From Shewanella morhuae (GTDB lineage Bacteria > Pseudomonadota > Gammaproteobacteria > Enterobacterales > Shewanellaceae), in contig NZ_FTNN01000015.1 in assembly GCF_900156405.1 (NCBI RefSeq), positions 41,825-105,824 of the forward strand: a stretch of DNA of 64,000 bases. The letters are read 5' to 3'. Position numbers and translations under genes: made by a program. Each line of letters starts with the position of its first letter. Position 1 is the stretch's first letter. Positions 11,121-22,615 of this stretch are shown here, piece after piece. A model generated the notes under the pieces. That model saw only the letters and a program-made list of their open reading frames with translations. It was not told the DNA's origin and did no database searches.

Positions 11121-12605
11121 GTGTCTCAAGGACTGGTTACAGCAGCTTACATTATTGCCGCCATTCTCTTCATCTTCAGTCTCGCGGGACTGTCGAAGCA
11201 AGAGACGGCAAAACACGGCAATTTATTCGGGATCCTCGGTATGGCAATCGCCCTACTGGCGACTATTTTTAACCCTGATACTAACGGTATTGCATGGATC
11301 TTAATCGCCATGGTGATTGGTGGTGCGATTGGTATCCGCTTGGCATTGAAAGTCGAAATGACTCAAATGCCTGAATTGGTTGCTATATTACACAGTTTTG
11401 TGGGTATGGCCGCGGTATTGGTCGGCTTTAATAGCTTTATCGATTTACACCCACAAGAAGTATCACAAGTGGTGGTGGCAGTAGGTGGCGATATTAATAC
11501 CACTCTTGCGGCAGTACATGATGCCCTAAGTGAAGTCGCTAAAGCTGCCAGCAAAGCACATCTGACTGGCGCGATGCTTAATATCCACTTAGTCGAAGTA
11601 TTCCTCGGTATCTTCATCGGTGCGGTCACTTTTACCGGTTCGATTGTCGCCTTTGGTAAGTTACGCGGCACATTTTCATCTAAACCTATGATGTTGCCAC
11701 ATCGCCACAAACTCAATTTAGTGGCGGTTTTAGTGTCTTTAGCCCTGATGGTGTATTTCGTTCAGACTGGCGGCACTATGCCTGCACTACTGTTGATGAC
11801 CCTCATTGCCTTTGCCTTTGGCTGGCATTTAGTCGCATCGATTGGCGGCGCTGATATGCCAGTGGTGGTGTCTATGTTGAACTCCTACTCAGGTTGGGCA
11901 GCAGCAGCAGCGGGCTTTATGTTGTCAAACGACCTCTTGATTGTGGTCGGCGCATTAGTAGGTTCATCGGGTGCAATTCTGTCTTACATCATGTGTAAAG
12001 CAATGAATCGCTCGTTTATTTCAGTTATCGCAGGCGGCTTTGGTACCGATGGAGCTGTCTCTACAGGCGATGAAGAAATGGGCGAATACCGTGAAACCAA
12101 CGCTGAAGAAGTGGCTGATATGCTGAAAAATGCCACCTCTGTCATCATCACCCCAGGTTACGGAATGGCAGTAGCACAGGCGCAATATCCTGTTGCTGAA
12201 ATCACCAAAAGACTGCGCGATCTTGGCGTGAAAGTCCGTTTCGGCATCCACCCAGTTGCGGGCCGTTTACCCGGCCACATGAACGTACTGTTAGCAGAAG
12301 CGAAAGTCCCCTACGATATCGTGCTTGAAATGGACGAAATCAACGAAGACTTTAACGACACTGACGTAGTACTAGTAATTGGTGCCAACGACACGGTTAA
12401 CCCCGCGGCAATGGAAGACCCTGGTAGCCCTATTGCCGGTATGCCAGTGTTAGAAGTGTGGAAAGCACAAAATGTCATCGGTTTTAAACGGTCAATGAAT
12501 ACCGGTTATGCTGGCGTGCAAAATCCACTGTTCTTTAAAGAGAATACCCAAATGTTATTTGGGGATGCGAAGGCTAGTGTCGAAGCGATTTTAAAAGCGC
12601 TGTGA
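11121..12605 (+). CDS. pntB: NAD(P) transhydrogenase subunit beta
   Basis: Partner of PntA. Residues 1 to about 260 form some nine membrane helices, and the C-terminal third is the NADP(H)-binding domain III with [11 protein letters not shown], the [12 protein letters not shown] loop and the [12 protein letters not shown] segment. Start codon is GTG at 11121, preceded by AAAGGGGG at suitable spacing. 494 aa. It is the second gene of pntAB and is followed by a strong hairpin terminator. Confidence 0.97.
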   Translation: MSQGLVTAAYIIAAILFIFSLAGLSKQETAKHGNLFGILGMAIALLATIFNPDTNGIAWILIAMVIGGAIGIRLALKVEMTQMPELVAILHSFVGMAAVLVGFNSFIDLHPQEVSQVVVAVGGDINTTLAAVHDALSEVAKAASKAHLTGAMLNIHLVEVFLGIFIGAVTFTGSIVAFGKLRGTFSSKPMMLPHRHKLNLVAVLVSLALMVYFVQTGGTMPALLLMTLIAFAFGWHLVASIGGADMPVVVSMLNSYSGWAAAAAGFMLSNDLLIVVGALVGSSGAILSYIMCKAMNRSFISVIAGGFGTDGAVSTGDEEMGEYRETNAEEVADMLKNATSVIITPGYGMAVAQAQYPVAEITKRLRDLGVKVRFGIHPVAGRLPGHMNVLLAEAKVPYDIVLEMDEINEDFNDTDVVLVIGANDTVNPAAMEDPGSPIAGMPVLEVWKAQNVIGFKRSMNTGYAGVQNPLFFKENTQMLFGDAKASVEAILKAL

Positions 12606-12655
12606 TTTTAACAGCGTCTAGTATCGGTGCGTAATAGACTCATCGTTAAATAGCA

Positions 12656-12690
12656 TTAAGGGAGCCATAGGCTCCCTTAATTTTAATAAT
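12656..12690. terminator. Terminator of pntAB (bidirectional)
   Basis: Perfect 11-bp inverted repeat TTAAGGGAGCC / GGCTCCCTTAA with a 3-nt loop, followed by a T-rich run. It lies between pntB and the convergent tetR-family gene ending at 12703 and can serve both. Confidence 0.85.
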
Positions 12691-12702
12691 TTTTTAGGCT
12701 AA

Positions 12703-13182
12703 TTATGCCGCTTTTTCTAAATCGAAATTAGACAACAACATGACAGCACTGCGACCTAATAAATGATTAATCGTACTATCCCCAACTAAACCTAGTTCAG
12801 CAATTGCTTGTTGACGCGCATTACTTACCGCTCTAAAGAGGGTGATTTCATTATTAGCACCGCCACAAAGGCTAAAAAACAGCCTCAATACAGCGCGATA
12901 GTGCTCTTCTTGCATGGCCTGCATCCAAGATGTTTCTAATGTTTCTTGGTTAGAAAAGTCTAATACTTCAACAAATAGATTGCCAATTCGGCCATCTAAA
13001 CGCACTAAGAAGTCAGTTTTTCGTGGAAAATGATGACTAATACCAGTGCGGCTAATACCGGTTGCTTCTGACAACGTGGTATAGGACATGGTCTCAAAAC
13101 CGATAGTCAAAATCTGCTTTAATGCTTCATCCATAATTTGATTAATGGTCAGCTCAGTTTGTACTCGCGAGCGTTTAGCCAT
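12703..13182 (-). CDS. TetR-family transcriptional regulator
   Basis: A 159-aa cytoplasmic repressor-type protein. Residues 10-60 form a TetR helix-turn-helix (TTLSEATGISRTGISHHFPRKTDFL, recognition helix around SRTGISHHF). The remaining roughly 100 residues are a short ligand/dimerisation domain, shorter than in most TetR proteins. The ATG is preceded by GGGGAG. It stands alone, downstream of the hldE operon and separated from it by 150 bp. The ligand and targets are unknown. Neighbouring pntAB is convergent, so no control relationship can be inferred. Confidence 0.85.
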   Translation of the reverse strand: MAKRSRVQTELTINQIMDEALKQILTIGFETMSYTTLSEATGISRTGISHHFPRKTDFLVRLDGRIGNLFVEVLDFSNQETLETSWMQAMQEEHYRAVLRLFFSLCGGANNEITLFRAVSNARQQAIAELGLVGDSTINHLLGRSAVMLLSNFDLEKAA

Positions 13183-13332
13183 AGTAAGATCTCCCCTCTT
13201 ATTTTAAGGGCAAATCTTACCAAAGCCACCTAGGGATTACTGCTACGAGCTTCGCCAAAACTAGCGTATTTAACCTTCGTTCAGCTAAGGTTCAGACTTA
13301 AACAGGTAATAACACCATAATAATTAACACGT

Positions 13333-14160
13333 TTACAACATAGAGTTTTGTACCAACCAGTCTTGTGCTTCAACATCGCCCATTAACAAAGTTAAGGTCG
13401 GTTTTAGATATTGCCCTAAAGCGGCTTTGCGCCAGAAAAGATAGCGAGGCAGCGGTTGTAGTACACTTGCTCCGAAAGTACGCTGCAGTAAACTCGAATA
13501 CTCACCCAATAGTCTTGGATCAAGCTGTTCAGCATCTGGGTAAAAGTCTATCAAAAAACCTGCATAATCAGTAAATTTAGCTACTTGTCCCGCATTATAA
13601 CGATGAAACACTTGTATCATCATAGGAGCACTCCAATGTGACAAGTATTTCTGACTTGTTAGCGCATCAAGGTTACGTCGGTGATATTGCTGCCATGCTA
13701 AGGAAAAATCACCTTGTTGACGCGCAACACGCCAAATTAAGTAGATATCGGCAAGCCATTCATGCTGATACGCACTCAATTGAGTAGGTAAAACAGTGCC
13801 TTGCAGAGCTAAGTTTTCTAGGTGACCGAGCTCATGCCATAGGGTTAATTGTGCTTGTTGATGCAAAGGAAATTGGTAGGTCACGCTATCGATACTGGCT
13901 AACTGAACCGCTGGTGTTTGCTGCTCATTGACTAAAATTAGCCCGGCTATTTTACTATCGTCAACCGGCATCACCATTGCGCTTCTTTGCCCTAAAGCCT
14001 GCGTAAATTGCTGCTGCGTCAAGGGAAGCTGCACCAGCACTTGCTGAGGCAATAATGCCAAGCAAGTGCCAAGTTGAGGTAACGGGCAAATTAACGCCTG
14101 CTTATCGGCAATAGGTGTCCAAGACAAACTCGCTGCAAAGACTAGAGCAATCAGACTCAC
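13333..14160 (-). CDS. Putative secreted zinc metalloprotein with HELGH motif
   Basis: A 275-aa protein beginning at GTG 14160, whose GTGA overlaps the hldE stop by 4 nt, indicating translational coupling. The first about 12 residues are hydrophobic ([13 protein letters not shown]) and could be a short signal peptide. HELGH (residues about 109-113) with HEW about 20 residues later (EWLADIY, Glu as possible third ligand) has the layout of gluzincin peptidases. No named family was recognised and no substrate can be proposed. Its fixed coupling to hldE suggests an envelope role, but this is inference. Confidence 0.7.
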   Translation of the reverse strand: MSLIALVFAASLSWTPIADKQALICPLPQLGTCLALLPQQVLVQLPLTQQQFTQALGQRSAMVMPVDDSKIAGLILVNEQQTPAVQLASIDSVTYQFPLHQQAQLTLWHELGHLENLALQGTVLPTQLSAYQHEWLADIYLIWRVARQQGDFSLAWQQYHRRNLDALTSQKYLSHWSAPMMIQVFHRYNAGQVAKFTDYAGFLIDFYPDAEQLDPRLLGEYSSLLQRTFGASVLQPLPRYLFWRKAALGQYLKPTLTLLMGDVEAQDWLVQNSML

Positions 14161-15587
14161 TGATTCGCCATGATATTTTGAATAATTGCTGTCGTTGAAA
14201 TACCATCTTCAAAACCCAGCACTTGCACTTGACCACCGGCGGCAATCACTTCAGCGCCACCCGCAATATCTTCAAGCTTATAATCGCCCCCTTTAACCAG
14301 CAGGTTTGGCAATAATCGAGCAATAATGCGCTGCGGCGTATCTTCACTAAAAGGTACAACCCAATCGACCGAAGCTAAACCGGCTAACACCGCCATACGG
14401 CGATCTATTTGATTAACTGGACGACCTTCTCCTTTGAGACGCTTAACCGAAGCATCGTCGTTTACCGCCACAATTAAGCGATCGCCCAAGGCTTTAGCTT
14501 GCTTGAGATAACTCACATGTCCCGCATGCAAAATATCAAAACAACCGTTAGTCATGACCACACGCTCACCACGTAATTTAGCTTGCTCAAGGGCGTAAGC
14601 TAATTGATCTTCACTCACCACGCCAAAACCTGATTTGCCTTGATGCACAGCTAACGCACTAATTAGTTCAATGCGGCTCACGGTAGAAGTGCCCAGTTTA
14701 CCCACCACCACACCCGCCGCCGTATTGGCGATAGCGCAGGCTTGCGGTAAATCTGCACCTGCAGCCAATGAAGTCGCCAGCGCTGAAATCACAGTATCGC
14801 CCGCGCCAGTCACGTCATAGACTTCACGGGCAACGGTGGGAATATGTAATTCAGGCGCATTGGCGGTGACTAAAGTCATACCCTTTTCTGAGCGGGTAAC
14901 TAAAATGGCATCAAAGTTATGGAGTTTGAGTAAACCACGGGCTTTTTCGAGCAAATCGGCCTCTGAGGTCACAGTCCCCACAACGTCTTCAAACTCGCTC
15001 ATATTTGGGGTAATTAAGGATGCACCATGATAACGGCCAAAGTCACTGCCCTTAGGGTCAACTAATACCATCACTCCTTTAGCGCGTGCTAAGGCAATAA
15101 AGTCCCGCGGCTCATTGATAGCACCCTTAGCATAATCAGATAACACCACCACATCGACTGAATCGAGTAAGGCTTCAGATTGCTTAAGCAAACGCACACT
15201 ATCGGCCTTGTCGAAGGCTTCTTCAAAATCCAGACGGATTAACTGCTGATTGCGTGATAATACCCGCAGCTTTGTAATGGTGGGCTTATCGGCAATAGTT
15301 AACCACTGAGGCTCAACCCCTAAGGTTTGCACGCCGAGCGTTAAGGCTGTGGCGGTATCGTCTTGACCAACTAGCCCTGCAAGCTGTACTTGCCCTCCTA
15401 AGGTTGCAATATTGAGCGCCACGTTTGCTGCACCACCGGGTCGGTCTTCGACCTGATTAATTTTCACCACAGGCACAGGGGCTTCAGGGGAAATACGTGC
15501 CGTAGGACCAACCCAATAGCGGTCTAACATCACATCGCCGACGACTAACACTCTGGCTTTTTCAAATGCTGGCAGTGAAACCTTCAT
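14157..15587 (-). CDS. hldE: Bifunctional heptose 7-phosphate kinase / heptose 1-phosphate adenylyltransferase
   Basis: Makes ADP-heptose for the lipopolysaccharide inner core. The N-terminal ribokinase-like (PfkB) kinase domain (about 1-320) shows [11 protein letters not shown] and the anion hole/catalytic signature DVTGAGDTV. The C-terminal nucleotidyltransferase domain (about 345-476) shows [13 protein letters not shown], with the HxGH motif. The frame extends to a TTG at 15674, but the ATG at 15587 has AAGG upstream and gives 476 aa, essentially the E. coli length (477). It is divergent from lpxL across about 100 bp, so two lipopolysaccharide genes share a control region. Confidence 0.96.
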   Translation of the reverse strand: MKVSLPAFEKARVLVVGDVMLDRYWVGPTARISPEAPVPVVKINQVEDRPGGAANVALNIATLGGQVQLAGLVGQDDTATALTLGVQTLGVEPQWLTIADKPTITKLRVLSRNQQLIRLDFEEAFDKADSVRLLKQSEALLDSVDVVVLSDYAKGAINEPRDFIALARAKGVMVLVDPKGSDFGRYHGASLITPNMSEFEDVVGTVTSEADLLEKARGLLKLHNFDAILVTRSEKGMTLVTANAPELHIPTVAREVYDVTGAGDTVISALATSLAAGADLPQACAIANTAAGVVVGKLGTSTVSRIELISALAVHQGKSGFGVVSEDQLAYALEQAKLRGERVVMTNGCFDILHAGHVSYLKQAKALGDRLIVAVNDDASVKRLKGEGRPVNQIDRRMAVLAGLASVDWVVPFSEDTPQRIIARLLPNLLVKGGDYKLEDIAGGAEVIAAGGQVQVLGFEDGISTTAIIQNIMANQ

Positions 15588-15690
15588 AGTGGCCTTATCT
15601 TCATATGCAGAAATTAAACCGTGATTGTACCTAATTTCAGTAGGATTTGAGTTAGAATGAGCAGTAATTTTCAAAAGTAGTGAGTATTTT

Positions 15691-16617
15691 GTGGTCGAGA
15701 AAGCCGAGTTTTCATCTTCGTTATATCATCCTAAACATTGGCCTATGTGGTTTGGCGTATTTTTGATGCGTTTAACTCAACTACTTCCGCTATCTTGGCA
15801 GATGAAATTGGGTAAAGGTTTAGGCCGTTTAGTGATGAAGTTTGCGGGTAGCCGCACGCACACTGCGCGCCGTAACTTGACCCTTTGCTTCCCAGAGATG
15901 ACTCCCGCGCAGCGAGAAGAGTTGCTGATACGTAATTTTGAAGAAACCGGCAAAGCTATTTTCGATACCATCAATGCTTGGTGGTGGTCCGACGAAAAAG
16001 TACAACAGCATATGAGCATTACCGGTCAAGAACACGTGCAAGACACACTCAATGCTGGTCACGGCGTGATTCTTTTTGCTGTACATTGTTTGCCATTGGA
16101 AATGGGCGCACGTATCTTTGGTCAATTTCAACCTGGCGTAGGCGTTTATCGCCCGCATAATAATCCCGTGATGGAATACCTACAAGTTAAAGGCCGTTTA
16201 CGCTCGAATAAAGGCTTAGTCTCTAAACGCGATTTACGCCAAATGGTGCGCTGTCTACGTAATCCCGATGTAATATGGTACACAGCCGATCAGGACTTTG
16301 GCCGCTCGAGCGCCGTATTCATCCCGTTTTATGCGATGCCAGATGCAGCAACGATTACAGGCGCCACCACCTTAGCTAAACTTGGTAAAGCCAAAGTATT
16401 ACCTTTTTTCGTTGAACGTACCGCAGGTGATGAGGGCTATCGTATTGAAGTCATGCCGCCGTTAGATAATTTCCCTGGTGAAAATGAGCTAGATGATGCG
16501 ATTCGCGGTAATAAAATTATCGAAACCATCATAGATAAAAATCGTGCCCAATATATGTGGTTACATCGTCGTTTTAAGACTCGCCCCGATCCCACTGATA
16601 AATCTGTGTATCAGTAG
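15691..16617 (+). CDS. lpxL: Lipid A biosynthesis acyltransferase (LpxL/HtrB family)
   Basis: Transfers an acyl chain from acyl-ACP to Kdo2-lipid IVA at the inner membrane. 308 aa starting at GTG 15691. The HX4E catalytic motif is at His132-Glu137 (HCLPLE), with [10 protein letters not shown] around residues 61-70 and the TADQDFG region further on. One N-terminal hydrophobic stretch lies at about 17-35. Divergent from hldE. LpxL rather than LpxM or LpxP is my best reading, but the paralogues cannot be separated by eye. Confidence 0.88.
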   Translation: MVEKAEFSSSLYHPKHWPMWFGVFLMRLTQLLPLSWQMKLGKGLGRLVMKFAGSRTHTARRNLTLCFPEMTPAQREELLIRNFEETGKAIFDTINAWWWSDEKVQQHMSITGQEHVQDTLNAGHGVILFAVHCLPLEMGARIFGQFQPGVGVYRPHNNPVMEYLQVKGRLRSNKGLVSKRDLRQMVRCLRNPDVIWYTADQDFGRSSAVFIPFYAMPDAATITGATTLAKLGKAKVLPFFVERTAGDEGYRIEVMPPLDNFPGENELDDAIRGNKIIETIIDKNRAQYMWLHRRFKTRPDPTDKSVYQ

Positions 16618-16651
16618 CGCTATCAGTTTTAATATAAGTCCGTTTTAACAT

Positions 16652-16681
16652 AAAAATGCCAGCAAATACGCTGGCATTTTT
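16652..16681. terminator. Bidirectional terminator between lpxL and nhaP2
   Basis: AAAAATGCCAGC / GCTGGCATTTTT, a 12-bp perfect stem with a 6-nt loop, flanked by A and T tracts so that it works in both directions. It separates the convergent genes ending at 16617 and 16716. Confidence 0.88.
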
Positions 16682-16715
16682 GTAGAAGCATAACCGTAAA
16701 ATGAATCCAAAGTAT

Positions 16716-18446
16716 TTAGGATGCATTCTCCGTGGGTAAACGAATACCTACGTTTGTCACTTTACCTTCATTAATACCCGCCACGACCCAATGCAATGAC
16801 TGCCATTGAAATTTATCTCCCAGCACAGGGTTTGCGCTCAGTTGCGATGTGACTAAGTCTGCGATAGTCATATCATCAGTGACATTATCTAAGCTAAGGC
16901 CATAAATGGGTGCTAAATCGGCTAGTTTTACATCGGTTTCAATAAAGAAATCACCAAAGAAGCGCTGTACGTCTTTTGTCTCTGGCGCTTGGCTAAAGAG
17001 CTGGCTTAAAGCTTCTAAACTACGTTCTTGCCCTAATACACAGAGTATGTCACCGGCCTCTAAACAAGTACTACCAGATGGATGCAGTAAGGTGTTGTTT
17101 CTAAATACTGCGGCAATCCGCGTTCCATCAGGCATGGCCAAGCGTTTTAAAGGCTCACCAATACACCACTTACTATCACTCAAACGATACACAAACACTT
17201 CCCATTCGCTGCTCGGGTATATCTCAACCCCTGAACGCGAAACAGGTAAAGGCTTTGGGGGCAGTTCCACCTTTGCTAAGCGCGCGGCAAAGGTCAAAGA
17301 GGCACCTTGGACGAGTAATGACACTAACACTACGAAGAAAGCCAAATTAAAATACAGTTGAGCGCCCGGTAAACCTGCCATCATCGGGAATACCGCTAGG
17401 ATGATAGGTACCGCACCACGTAATCCGACCCAAGAGATAAACCAGCGATCACGACTACTAAAACTTTTAAAGGGCAACAAACTCACCCAAACAGCGATGG
17501 GACGAGCAAATAAAATCATCCCGAATGCCAAGGCAAAACCAGGGATAATAATATCGACTAAATCGGAGGGAGTAAGTAATAACCCTAACACAAGGAACAT
17601 ACCGATTTGGCTGATCCATGTCATGCCATCAAGCACGTTCAAAATTGCATGCCGCCCACGGGTGGGTTTATTACCGAGCAACAATCCCACTAAGTAAATG
17701 GATAAAATACCGCTGCCACCGAGTTTGTTAGACGCGGCGTAAATGATGAGTCCACCACTCAACACCAAAATGGCATACAAGCCATCGGCTAATTTGCTTA
17801 AATTAACCAGCTTCCACAACAGCCAGCCACCACCAAGACCAAAGCATATGCCTAAGCCAAATTGTTTAACAAAGCTCATAAACATAAAACTGAAGGAAAG
17901 CTCAGTATCCACATTGGCAAGGATTGCAATCAAAGTGACGGTTAAAAACACCGCCATGGGATCGTTACTGCCGGACTCGATTTCTAAGGTTGCGCCAACG
18001 CGTTCGTTAAGGCTGCGGCCTTTGAGCAAAGAAAATACTGCTGCAGCATCGGTTGAGCCTACAATCGCACCAACCAGCAAACCTTGCAACCAATGCAAAT
18101 CAAACAACCATGCGGCCATCATGCCAGTAATACTGGTGGTAATTGCCACCCCAAAAGTTGCCAACGATAATGCCGGCCACAACGCGACCCTAAAACTGGC
18201 AACTCGGGTACGCATCCCCCCGTCGAGTAAGATAACGGCTAAGGCTAAGTTACTGACTAAATAGGCCGTCGAATAGTCATCAAATAGGATCCCACCAGGA
18301 CCATCTTCACCCGCCAAAATACCTACGGCGAGGAAAATCAATAAAATAGGAATTCCCAAGCGGGAAGACATAGGACTCACTAAAACACTTACAGCAGTAA
18401 GTAAGGCGCCGATCAGAAAAAAATTGTTGACGGAATCTGCATCCAC
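16716..18446 (-). CDS. nhaP2: CPA1-family potassium/proton antiporter
   Basis: A 576-aa inner-membrane antiporter of the NhaP2/CvrA type, exchanging K+ for H+. About twelve or thirteen membrane helices cover residues 1-385, including the Na+/H+ exchanger core ([12 protein letters not shown] and [12 protein letters not shown]). An RCK C-terminal (TrkA-C) domain follows at about 400-490 and a CorC/HlyC-like domain at about 490-570. It starts at GTG 18446, with AAGGAGG five nt upstream supporting that choice. Length and architecture match E. coli CvrA. Monocistronic. Confidence 0.9.
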   Translation of the reverse strand: MDADSVNNFFLIGALLTAVSVLVSPMSSRLGIPILLIFLAVGILAGEDGPGGILFDDYSTAYLVSNLALAVILLDGGMRTRVASFRVALWPALSLATFGVAITTSITGMMAAWLFDLHWLQGLLVGAIVGSTDAAAVFSLLKGRSLNERVGATLEIESGSNDPMAVFLTVTLIAILANVDTELSFSFMFMSFVKQFGLGICFGLGGGWLLWKLVNLSKLADGLYAILVLSGGLIIYAASNKLGGSGILSIYLVGLLLGNKPTRGRHAILNVLDGMTWISQIGMFLVLGLLLTPSDLVDIIIPGFALAFGMILFARPIAVWVSLLPFKSFSSRDRWFISWVGLRGAVPIILAVFPMMAGLPGAQLYFNLAFFVVLVSLLVQGASLTFAARLAKVELPPKPLPVSRSGVEIYPSSEWEVFVYRLSDSKWCIGEPLKRLAMPDGTRIAAVFRNNTLLHPSGSTCLEAGDILCVLGQERSLEALSQLFSQAPETKDVQRFFGDFFIETDVKLADLAPIYGLSLDNVTDDMTIADLVTSQLSANPVLGDKFQWQSLHWVVAGINEGKVTNVGIRLPTENAS

Positions 18447-19154
18447 AAACGCCTCCTTAAATACAGGTTATAGAGTTAAACGATAAAGGTTCACCGAGGT
18501 TAAAAATGATACTAATTACAATTTTATGATTTTATATTAGCATAATTATTATGAATTAATGGAGCGTTAAATATTAAAATTCAATCATCTACGCTGACAA
18601 TACCAAAATACAACTTTTAAATAACATTGAAACAAATGCTAAAGTTAAACCTAAAAAGCACCAGAATACAGCCACATAATTTATCAAATTTAAAATAAAT
18701 AAATATCAATATGTTAAAAAAAACAATTCGACATAAACTAAAATTATTAACCGGTAATCAAGCTACAAACCTGTATAAACTCACACTTTGGTTAGTAATT
18801 TTGTCTCGAACAAAACTTGAACCTATAAAACGGTGCATATTTGCACATCAGCATTAATACTCTCCTAGTGCCCCTCCCAAGTCCTCTGGCAATCTCAGAT
18901 TGTTGACACTCAAAAATCATCATCAACTGGATAGAAAATGTGAGTGCAATACTGTGGTTAAAAAATGTAAAAAACCACATTAAGTAATAAATACGCTTTA
19001 TAGAACACATTTCAGTTGAAATAATGCTCAAAATAAGGAAGGATGCGAGCTTCGCGCGCCAGTGCATTTTGCTCGTCAATTTGCCATTCTCGTTTTATGA
19101 GAGAAAGCTGCGTTAAACACGCTTTTTTATTAACAGGAATCGTAGTCTCCGCTT
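18447..19154. other. AT-rich intergenic region, 708 bp
   Basis: Separates the divergent nhaP2 and L,D-transpeptidase genes. Very AT-rich from 18480 to 18780. A 95-codon minus frame at 18792-19079 lacks a ribosome binding site and domain. I see no RNA gene or known operator. Confidence 0.45.
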
Positions 19155-20069
19155 ATGAGTATGCTTCGCACCACAGCTTTATTATTGACTTTGGTTGTCC
19201 CGAGTCTGTCCGCTTTAGCAACGGAATACCCTTTACCAGCCGCCCAAAGCAGGTTAATTGGCGAGAACCAGTATTATACGGTTCCAGAGGGTAAACATAC
19301 CCTCGAAGATATTGCTGCCAAATACCAGCTTGGTCTTAGTAATTTACTCGAAGCTAACCCAGGCGTAGATCCCTTTCTACCAAAGCCAGGTAGCAAACTG
19401 CTCATCCCATTACAATTAATTCTGCCTAATGCGCCCCATGAAGGCATCATCATTAACGTGGCTGAAATGCGTCTTTACTATTACCCAAAGGGCAAAAAGA
19501 CTGTTGAAGTGCTGCCAATTGGTATTGGTCAGATTGGTAAGGATACCCCTGAAAACTGGGTAACTAGCGTGCAACGTAAGCGTGCTAACCCAACATGGAC
19601 ACCTACGCCACGTATTCGTAAAGAATATGCTGCTAAGGGTGAAATTCTGCCTGCTGTATGGCCAGCGGGTCCAGATAACCCTATGGGTCTGTATGCGCTG
19701 TATATCGGCAACTTATATGCAATTCATGGTACCAACGCCAGTTTCGGTATCGGTTTACGTGTCAGCCAAGGTTGTGTACGTTTACGCCATGAAGATATCG
19801 AGCATTTATTCAAGACGGTACCAGTGGGCACCCGCGTACAGTTTGTAAACCAACCGATTAAAGCAACCGAAGAGCCTGACGGTAAGCGTTACTTAGCAGT
19901 GCACCAACCACTGTCTCGCACTGCGGCTGAATTTGAATCCAATGATCCTGTCGCGATTTCATTACCAAGAGATATCGCCAAGTTTATCGCTAAAGCTGAC
20001 ACCGATTCTTCTGTGATCAAGAAGCTGCTCGATGAGCGTACCGGTGTACCACTACGAATTAACCAATAA
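19155..20069 (+). CDS. LysM-containing L,D-transpeptidase (YkuD family)
   Basis: Periplasmic enzyme of the ErfK/YbiS/YcfS group, which forms 3-3 peptidoglycan cross-links or attaches lipoprotein to peptidoglycan. Signal peptide at residues 1-22 (cut after SALA), LysM-like domain at about 39-86, YkuD catalytic domain at about 95-235. The active-site pattern is His191 and SQGCVR with Cys207 as nucleophile. 304 aa. A second ATG two codons in (19161) could also be used. Followed by a clear terminator. Which E. coli paralogue it corresponds to cannot be decided by eye. Confidence 0.92.
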   Translation: MSMLRTTALLLTLVVPSLSALATEYPLPAAQSRLIGENQYYTVPEGKHTLEDIAAKYQLGLSNLLEANPGVDPFLPKPGSKLLIPLQLILPNAPHEGIIINVAEMRLYYYPKGKKTVEVLPIGIGQIGKDTPENWVTSVQRKRANPTWTPTPRIRKEYAAKGEILPAVWPAGPDNPMGLYALYIGNLYAIHGTNASFGIGLRVSQGCVRLRHEDIEHLFKTVPVGTRVQFVNQPIKATEEPDGKRYLAVHQPLSRTAAEFESNDPVAISLPRDIAKFIAKADTDSSVIKKLLDERTGVPLRINQ

Positions 20070-20090
20070 GTTACTGGTTAATATTACCTA

Positions 20091-20122
20091 AAAAAATACC
20101 CGCTAATTGCGGGTATTTTTTT
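20091..20122 (+). terminator. Terminator after the L,D-transpeptidase gene
   Basis: A stem with core ACCCGC / GCGGGT and a 5-nt loop, flanked by an A-tract on the left and a T7 run on the right. It can act bidirectionally for the convergent gene ending at 20165. Confidence 0.85.
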
Positions 20123-20164
20123 ATCATTTTTCAGGCGTTTATAACGCCTAATAAAATAACAACA

Positions 20165-20992
20165 TCAATCACATAATGGTGCGCATAAAGCCAAAAAATG
20201 GGTCATGGCAGCACTGTTTGCTAATACCCGTTGATCAAAGTTTTGCAGCGCAGGCGTTTCGGTACACGCGCCAACACGAGCACCACTTCGCACTAAACAA
20301 GCTTCAAATGAGGTATCAAAGTGATTAAAAATCAAACCATCTTTCACTGGGCAGGCATCAATCTCGCCATCAGCAGCAATCGAAAAATAACCGCCTAATG
20401 TATCGCGTAAATCAAGACTAAAACGACCTGGAACTTGACTCGGTTCAAAAGAATAGACATAGGCTTCACGACTTAACACATCTTCATGACACGTTAAAAT
20501 ACCATCACGACTCGCAGCAAGGAGCAATTGTGCCTGCTCTAACAACAGTTTCCCTTCTACCGATGTATGTTCGTTAGCCTTAGGTTTACCATTCTCGAAT
20601 ACAAAACCACGATTAGGATTTTCACCGTATTTATTAAATCGATGACCACGACTGAATCCGGTTGGATTAACAAGGGGTAAAAGACTCAAATTTACCCGTT
20701 CAAACAGGTCTACTGAAGCTTCACTTAAAAAATGCAATAAGCCCCAAGGGCCAGCGGATTCTTCACCGTGAAAACCTGTACTGATCAATAAAGAAGGTAA
20801 GCCTGACTTAGCCGCAGGTGATTGATATAAGCTGAGATTGTATTTACCCACTTCACCTAATATCTTCTCAACCATGCCCAAACGGGTCATTTCTTGCTCA
20901 AGCAAAAGATAAAAATTATCAATATCAGTGCTTTCACAATTAAAAATATCGCTTTTCCACTGAAAAGATTCAAACGGGGATCTGCTTACCAT
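20165..20992 (-). CDS. M14-family zinc carboxypeptidase-like protein
   Basis: A 275-aa cytoplasmic protein with the M14 metallocarboxypeptidase pattern: His75 and Glu78 of HGEES as zinc ligands, GENPNRGF (Asn/Arg substrate binding), CHED with His169 as third ligand, and a C-terminal TETPA whose Glu would be the general base. No signal peptide. The ATG has AAGG 4-8 nt upstream. A role in peptide or amino-acid-conjugate hydrolysis is likely, but the substrate is unknown. Single gene. Confidence 0.82.
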   Translation of the reverse strand: MVSRSPFESFQWKSDIFNCESTDIDNFYLLLEQEMTRLGMVEKILGEVGKYNLSLYQSPAAKSGLPSLLISTGFHGEESAGPWGLLHFLSEASVDLFERVNLSLLPLVNPTGFSRGHRFNKYGENPNRGFVFENGKPKANEHTSVEGKLLLEQAQLLLAASRDGILTCHEDVLSREAYVYSFEPSQVPGRFSLDLRDTLGGYFSIAADGEIDACPVKDGLIFNHFDTSFEACLVRSGARVGACTETPALQNFDQRVLANSAAMTHFLALCAPLCD

Positions 20993-20999
20993 GCCTTGT

Positions 21000-21385
21000 A
21001 CTTATGCCAGAAAAAGAACCCTGCCATCATAGCAGTTCTTTTTAAAAACTGAATGCTATTCAACTGATTTTAATAAAATATGGATAGCTTATGGCTAGGT
21101 AACGAACTGTATCAAAGTGACAACGGCACTAATAACCTCGGTGTAGCCATAGTTGAACCATAGTTTAGTGGCATCGAGCTTTGGCCATTTATTCAACGAA
21201 GACCCATCAATAAACCGATAAAGCACTGACTACCACAGCGAAACATCCATTAAGCGCCTAATAATAAACGTTAATGCTATAATGTTTATTCGGGGATAAA
21301 CCAATGACATTACGTAAAACCATCTCATTAATTACACTTGGCTTACTGTAGTTAACGCCTTAAAAATCACTAACGAGATCTGAAC
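21000..21385. other. Intergenic region with a 15-codon frame
   Basis: Divergent spacer between the M14 gene and the ZapE-type ATPase gene. A very short frame at 21304-21351 (MTLRKTISLITLGLL) follows GGGGATAAACC and reads like the start of a truncated signal peptide. It may be a leader or a gene remnant. No other structure seen. Confidence 0.3.
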
Positions 21386-22615
21386 ATGGCTAATTCAAGC
21401 GCTAACAGTCCGCAATTAACCGCTCAAACGGTCACGCCACTTGAGGCTTATCAAGCCAAAGTGAGCTTAGATCTGATTGAAGATCCTGCGCAGCAGCAGA
21501 CCATACTCGCTCTTGATGATTTATTTAACCAGTTGATGCAACAGCAAAATGCAGTACGTAGCATCAATTCAGTTCACAAGCCTATTAAGGGGCTATATCT
21601 TTGGGGTGATGTAGGGCGAGGTAAAACTTTTTTAATGGATTTGTTTTTTGATTGCTTACCAGATGGAATAAAAATAAGACTACATTTTCATCGTTTTATG
21701 GCACGCATACATCAAGCATTACGCGAACATTCAGGCCAGCGAGATCCGTTGGCATTGATCGCCAAAGATCTGGCAAAAGAATGTAAGGTACTGTGTTTCG
21801 ATGAGTTCTATGTTTCAGACATTGGCGATGCCATGATACTCGCTGGATTATTTGAATGCTTGTTCAACCAAGGTGTTGTATTGGTCGCGACTTCAAACGT
21901 CCCTATTGAGCGCTTATATGAAAACGGCTTAGCCAGACACAGATTTTTACCCTGTATTGAGTTGCTGCAAACGCATACTCAAATGCTGCATCTCGATGGC
22001 AAGCAAGATCACAGAATATACAGCTTAGAAACTGAGCTTAGCCCAGATACTATCGCATCTATCTCCCATAATATTGGTCTTACAGGAACACTCAATTTCG
22101 ACAAGATATTCAATCAGCTCAGTCGCAATACTCCACATATATGTAATACGACTATTACTATCTGTCACCGTGAAATTCCAGTCATTCGCGCAACCAATAT
22201 CCCCACAGATCACACAGAGATAGACTCAATCGCCTGGTTTGATTTTTATGCACTGTGTGATGGCCCACGATCCCAGCTCGATTACATCGAAATAGCCAGC
22301 CGATTTAACATTTTAATGATAAGCGGTGTCCCTAGACTTGGCGGCGAACTTAAAAGCTGGATCCGCGCTCGCGGTACTGAAGATGGTACGGGTGCAAACC
22401 AAGCCACAACCACGGGTGAGCGTAAACTCTCCTACGCCGCCAACGACGATGCCGCGCGACGTTTTATCAGTTTGATTGATGAGTTATACGATCAAGATGT
22501 GCGCTTATATTTGAGCTGCGATGTAGCACTCATTGAGCTTTACCAAGGCGGCGCACTCAGTTTTGAATTTCGTCGCACTTATAGTCGCTTAATTGAAATG
22601 AGCCGGAATAAATAA
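21386..22615 (+). CDS. zapE: AFG1/ZapE-type AAA ATPase
   Basis: A 409-aa P-loop ATPase with Walker A GDVGRGKT (74-81) and Walker B LCFDEFYVSD (Asp139, Glu140), followed by the sensor segment VATSNVP. E. coli ZapE, which affects Z-ring constriction, is 375 aa. This one is longer, partly through a Gly/Thr-rich insertion near residues 331-345 (GTEDGTGANQATTTG). Shewanella genomes usually also have a zapE elsewhere near the ribosomal protein genes, so this may be a second, diverged copy. That is from memory and untested. Monocistronic, with no terminator seen. Confidence 0.8.
   Translation: MANSSANSPQLTAQTVTPLEAYQAKVSLDLIEDPAQQQTILALDDLFNQLMQQQNAVRSINSVHKPIKGLYLWGDVGRGKTFLMDLFFDCLPDGIKIRLHFHRFMARIHQALREHSGQRDPLALIAKDLAKECKVLCFDEFYVSDIGDAMILAGLFECLFNQGVVLVATSNVPIERLYENGLARHRFLPCIELLQTHTQMLHLDGKQDHRIYSLETELSPDTIASISHNIGLTGTLNFDKIFNQLSRNTPHICNTTITICHREIPVIRATNIPTDHTEIDSIAWFDFYALCDGPRSQLDYIEIASRFNILMISGVPRLGGELKSWIRARGTEDGTGANQATTTGERKLSYAANDDAARRFISLIDELYDQDVRLYLSCDVALIELYQGGALSFEFRRTYSRLIEMSRNK

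Noticed and set aside
18792..19079. A 95-codon minus-strand frame in the AT-rich spacer
   Set aside because: Hydrophobic composition expected from AT-rich DNA, and no ribosome binding site.
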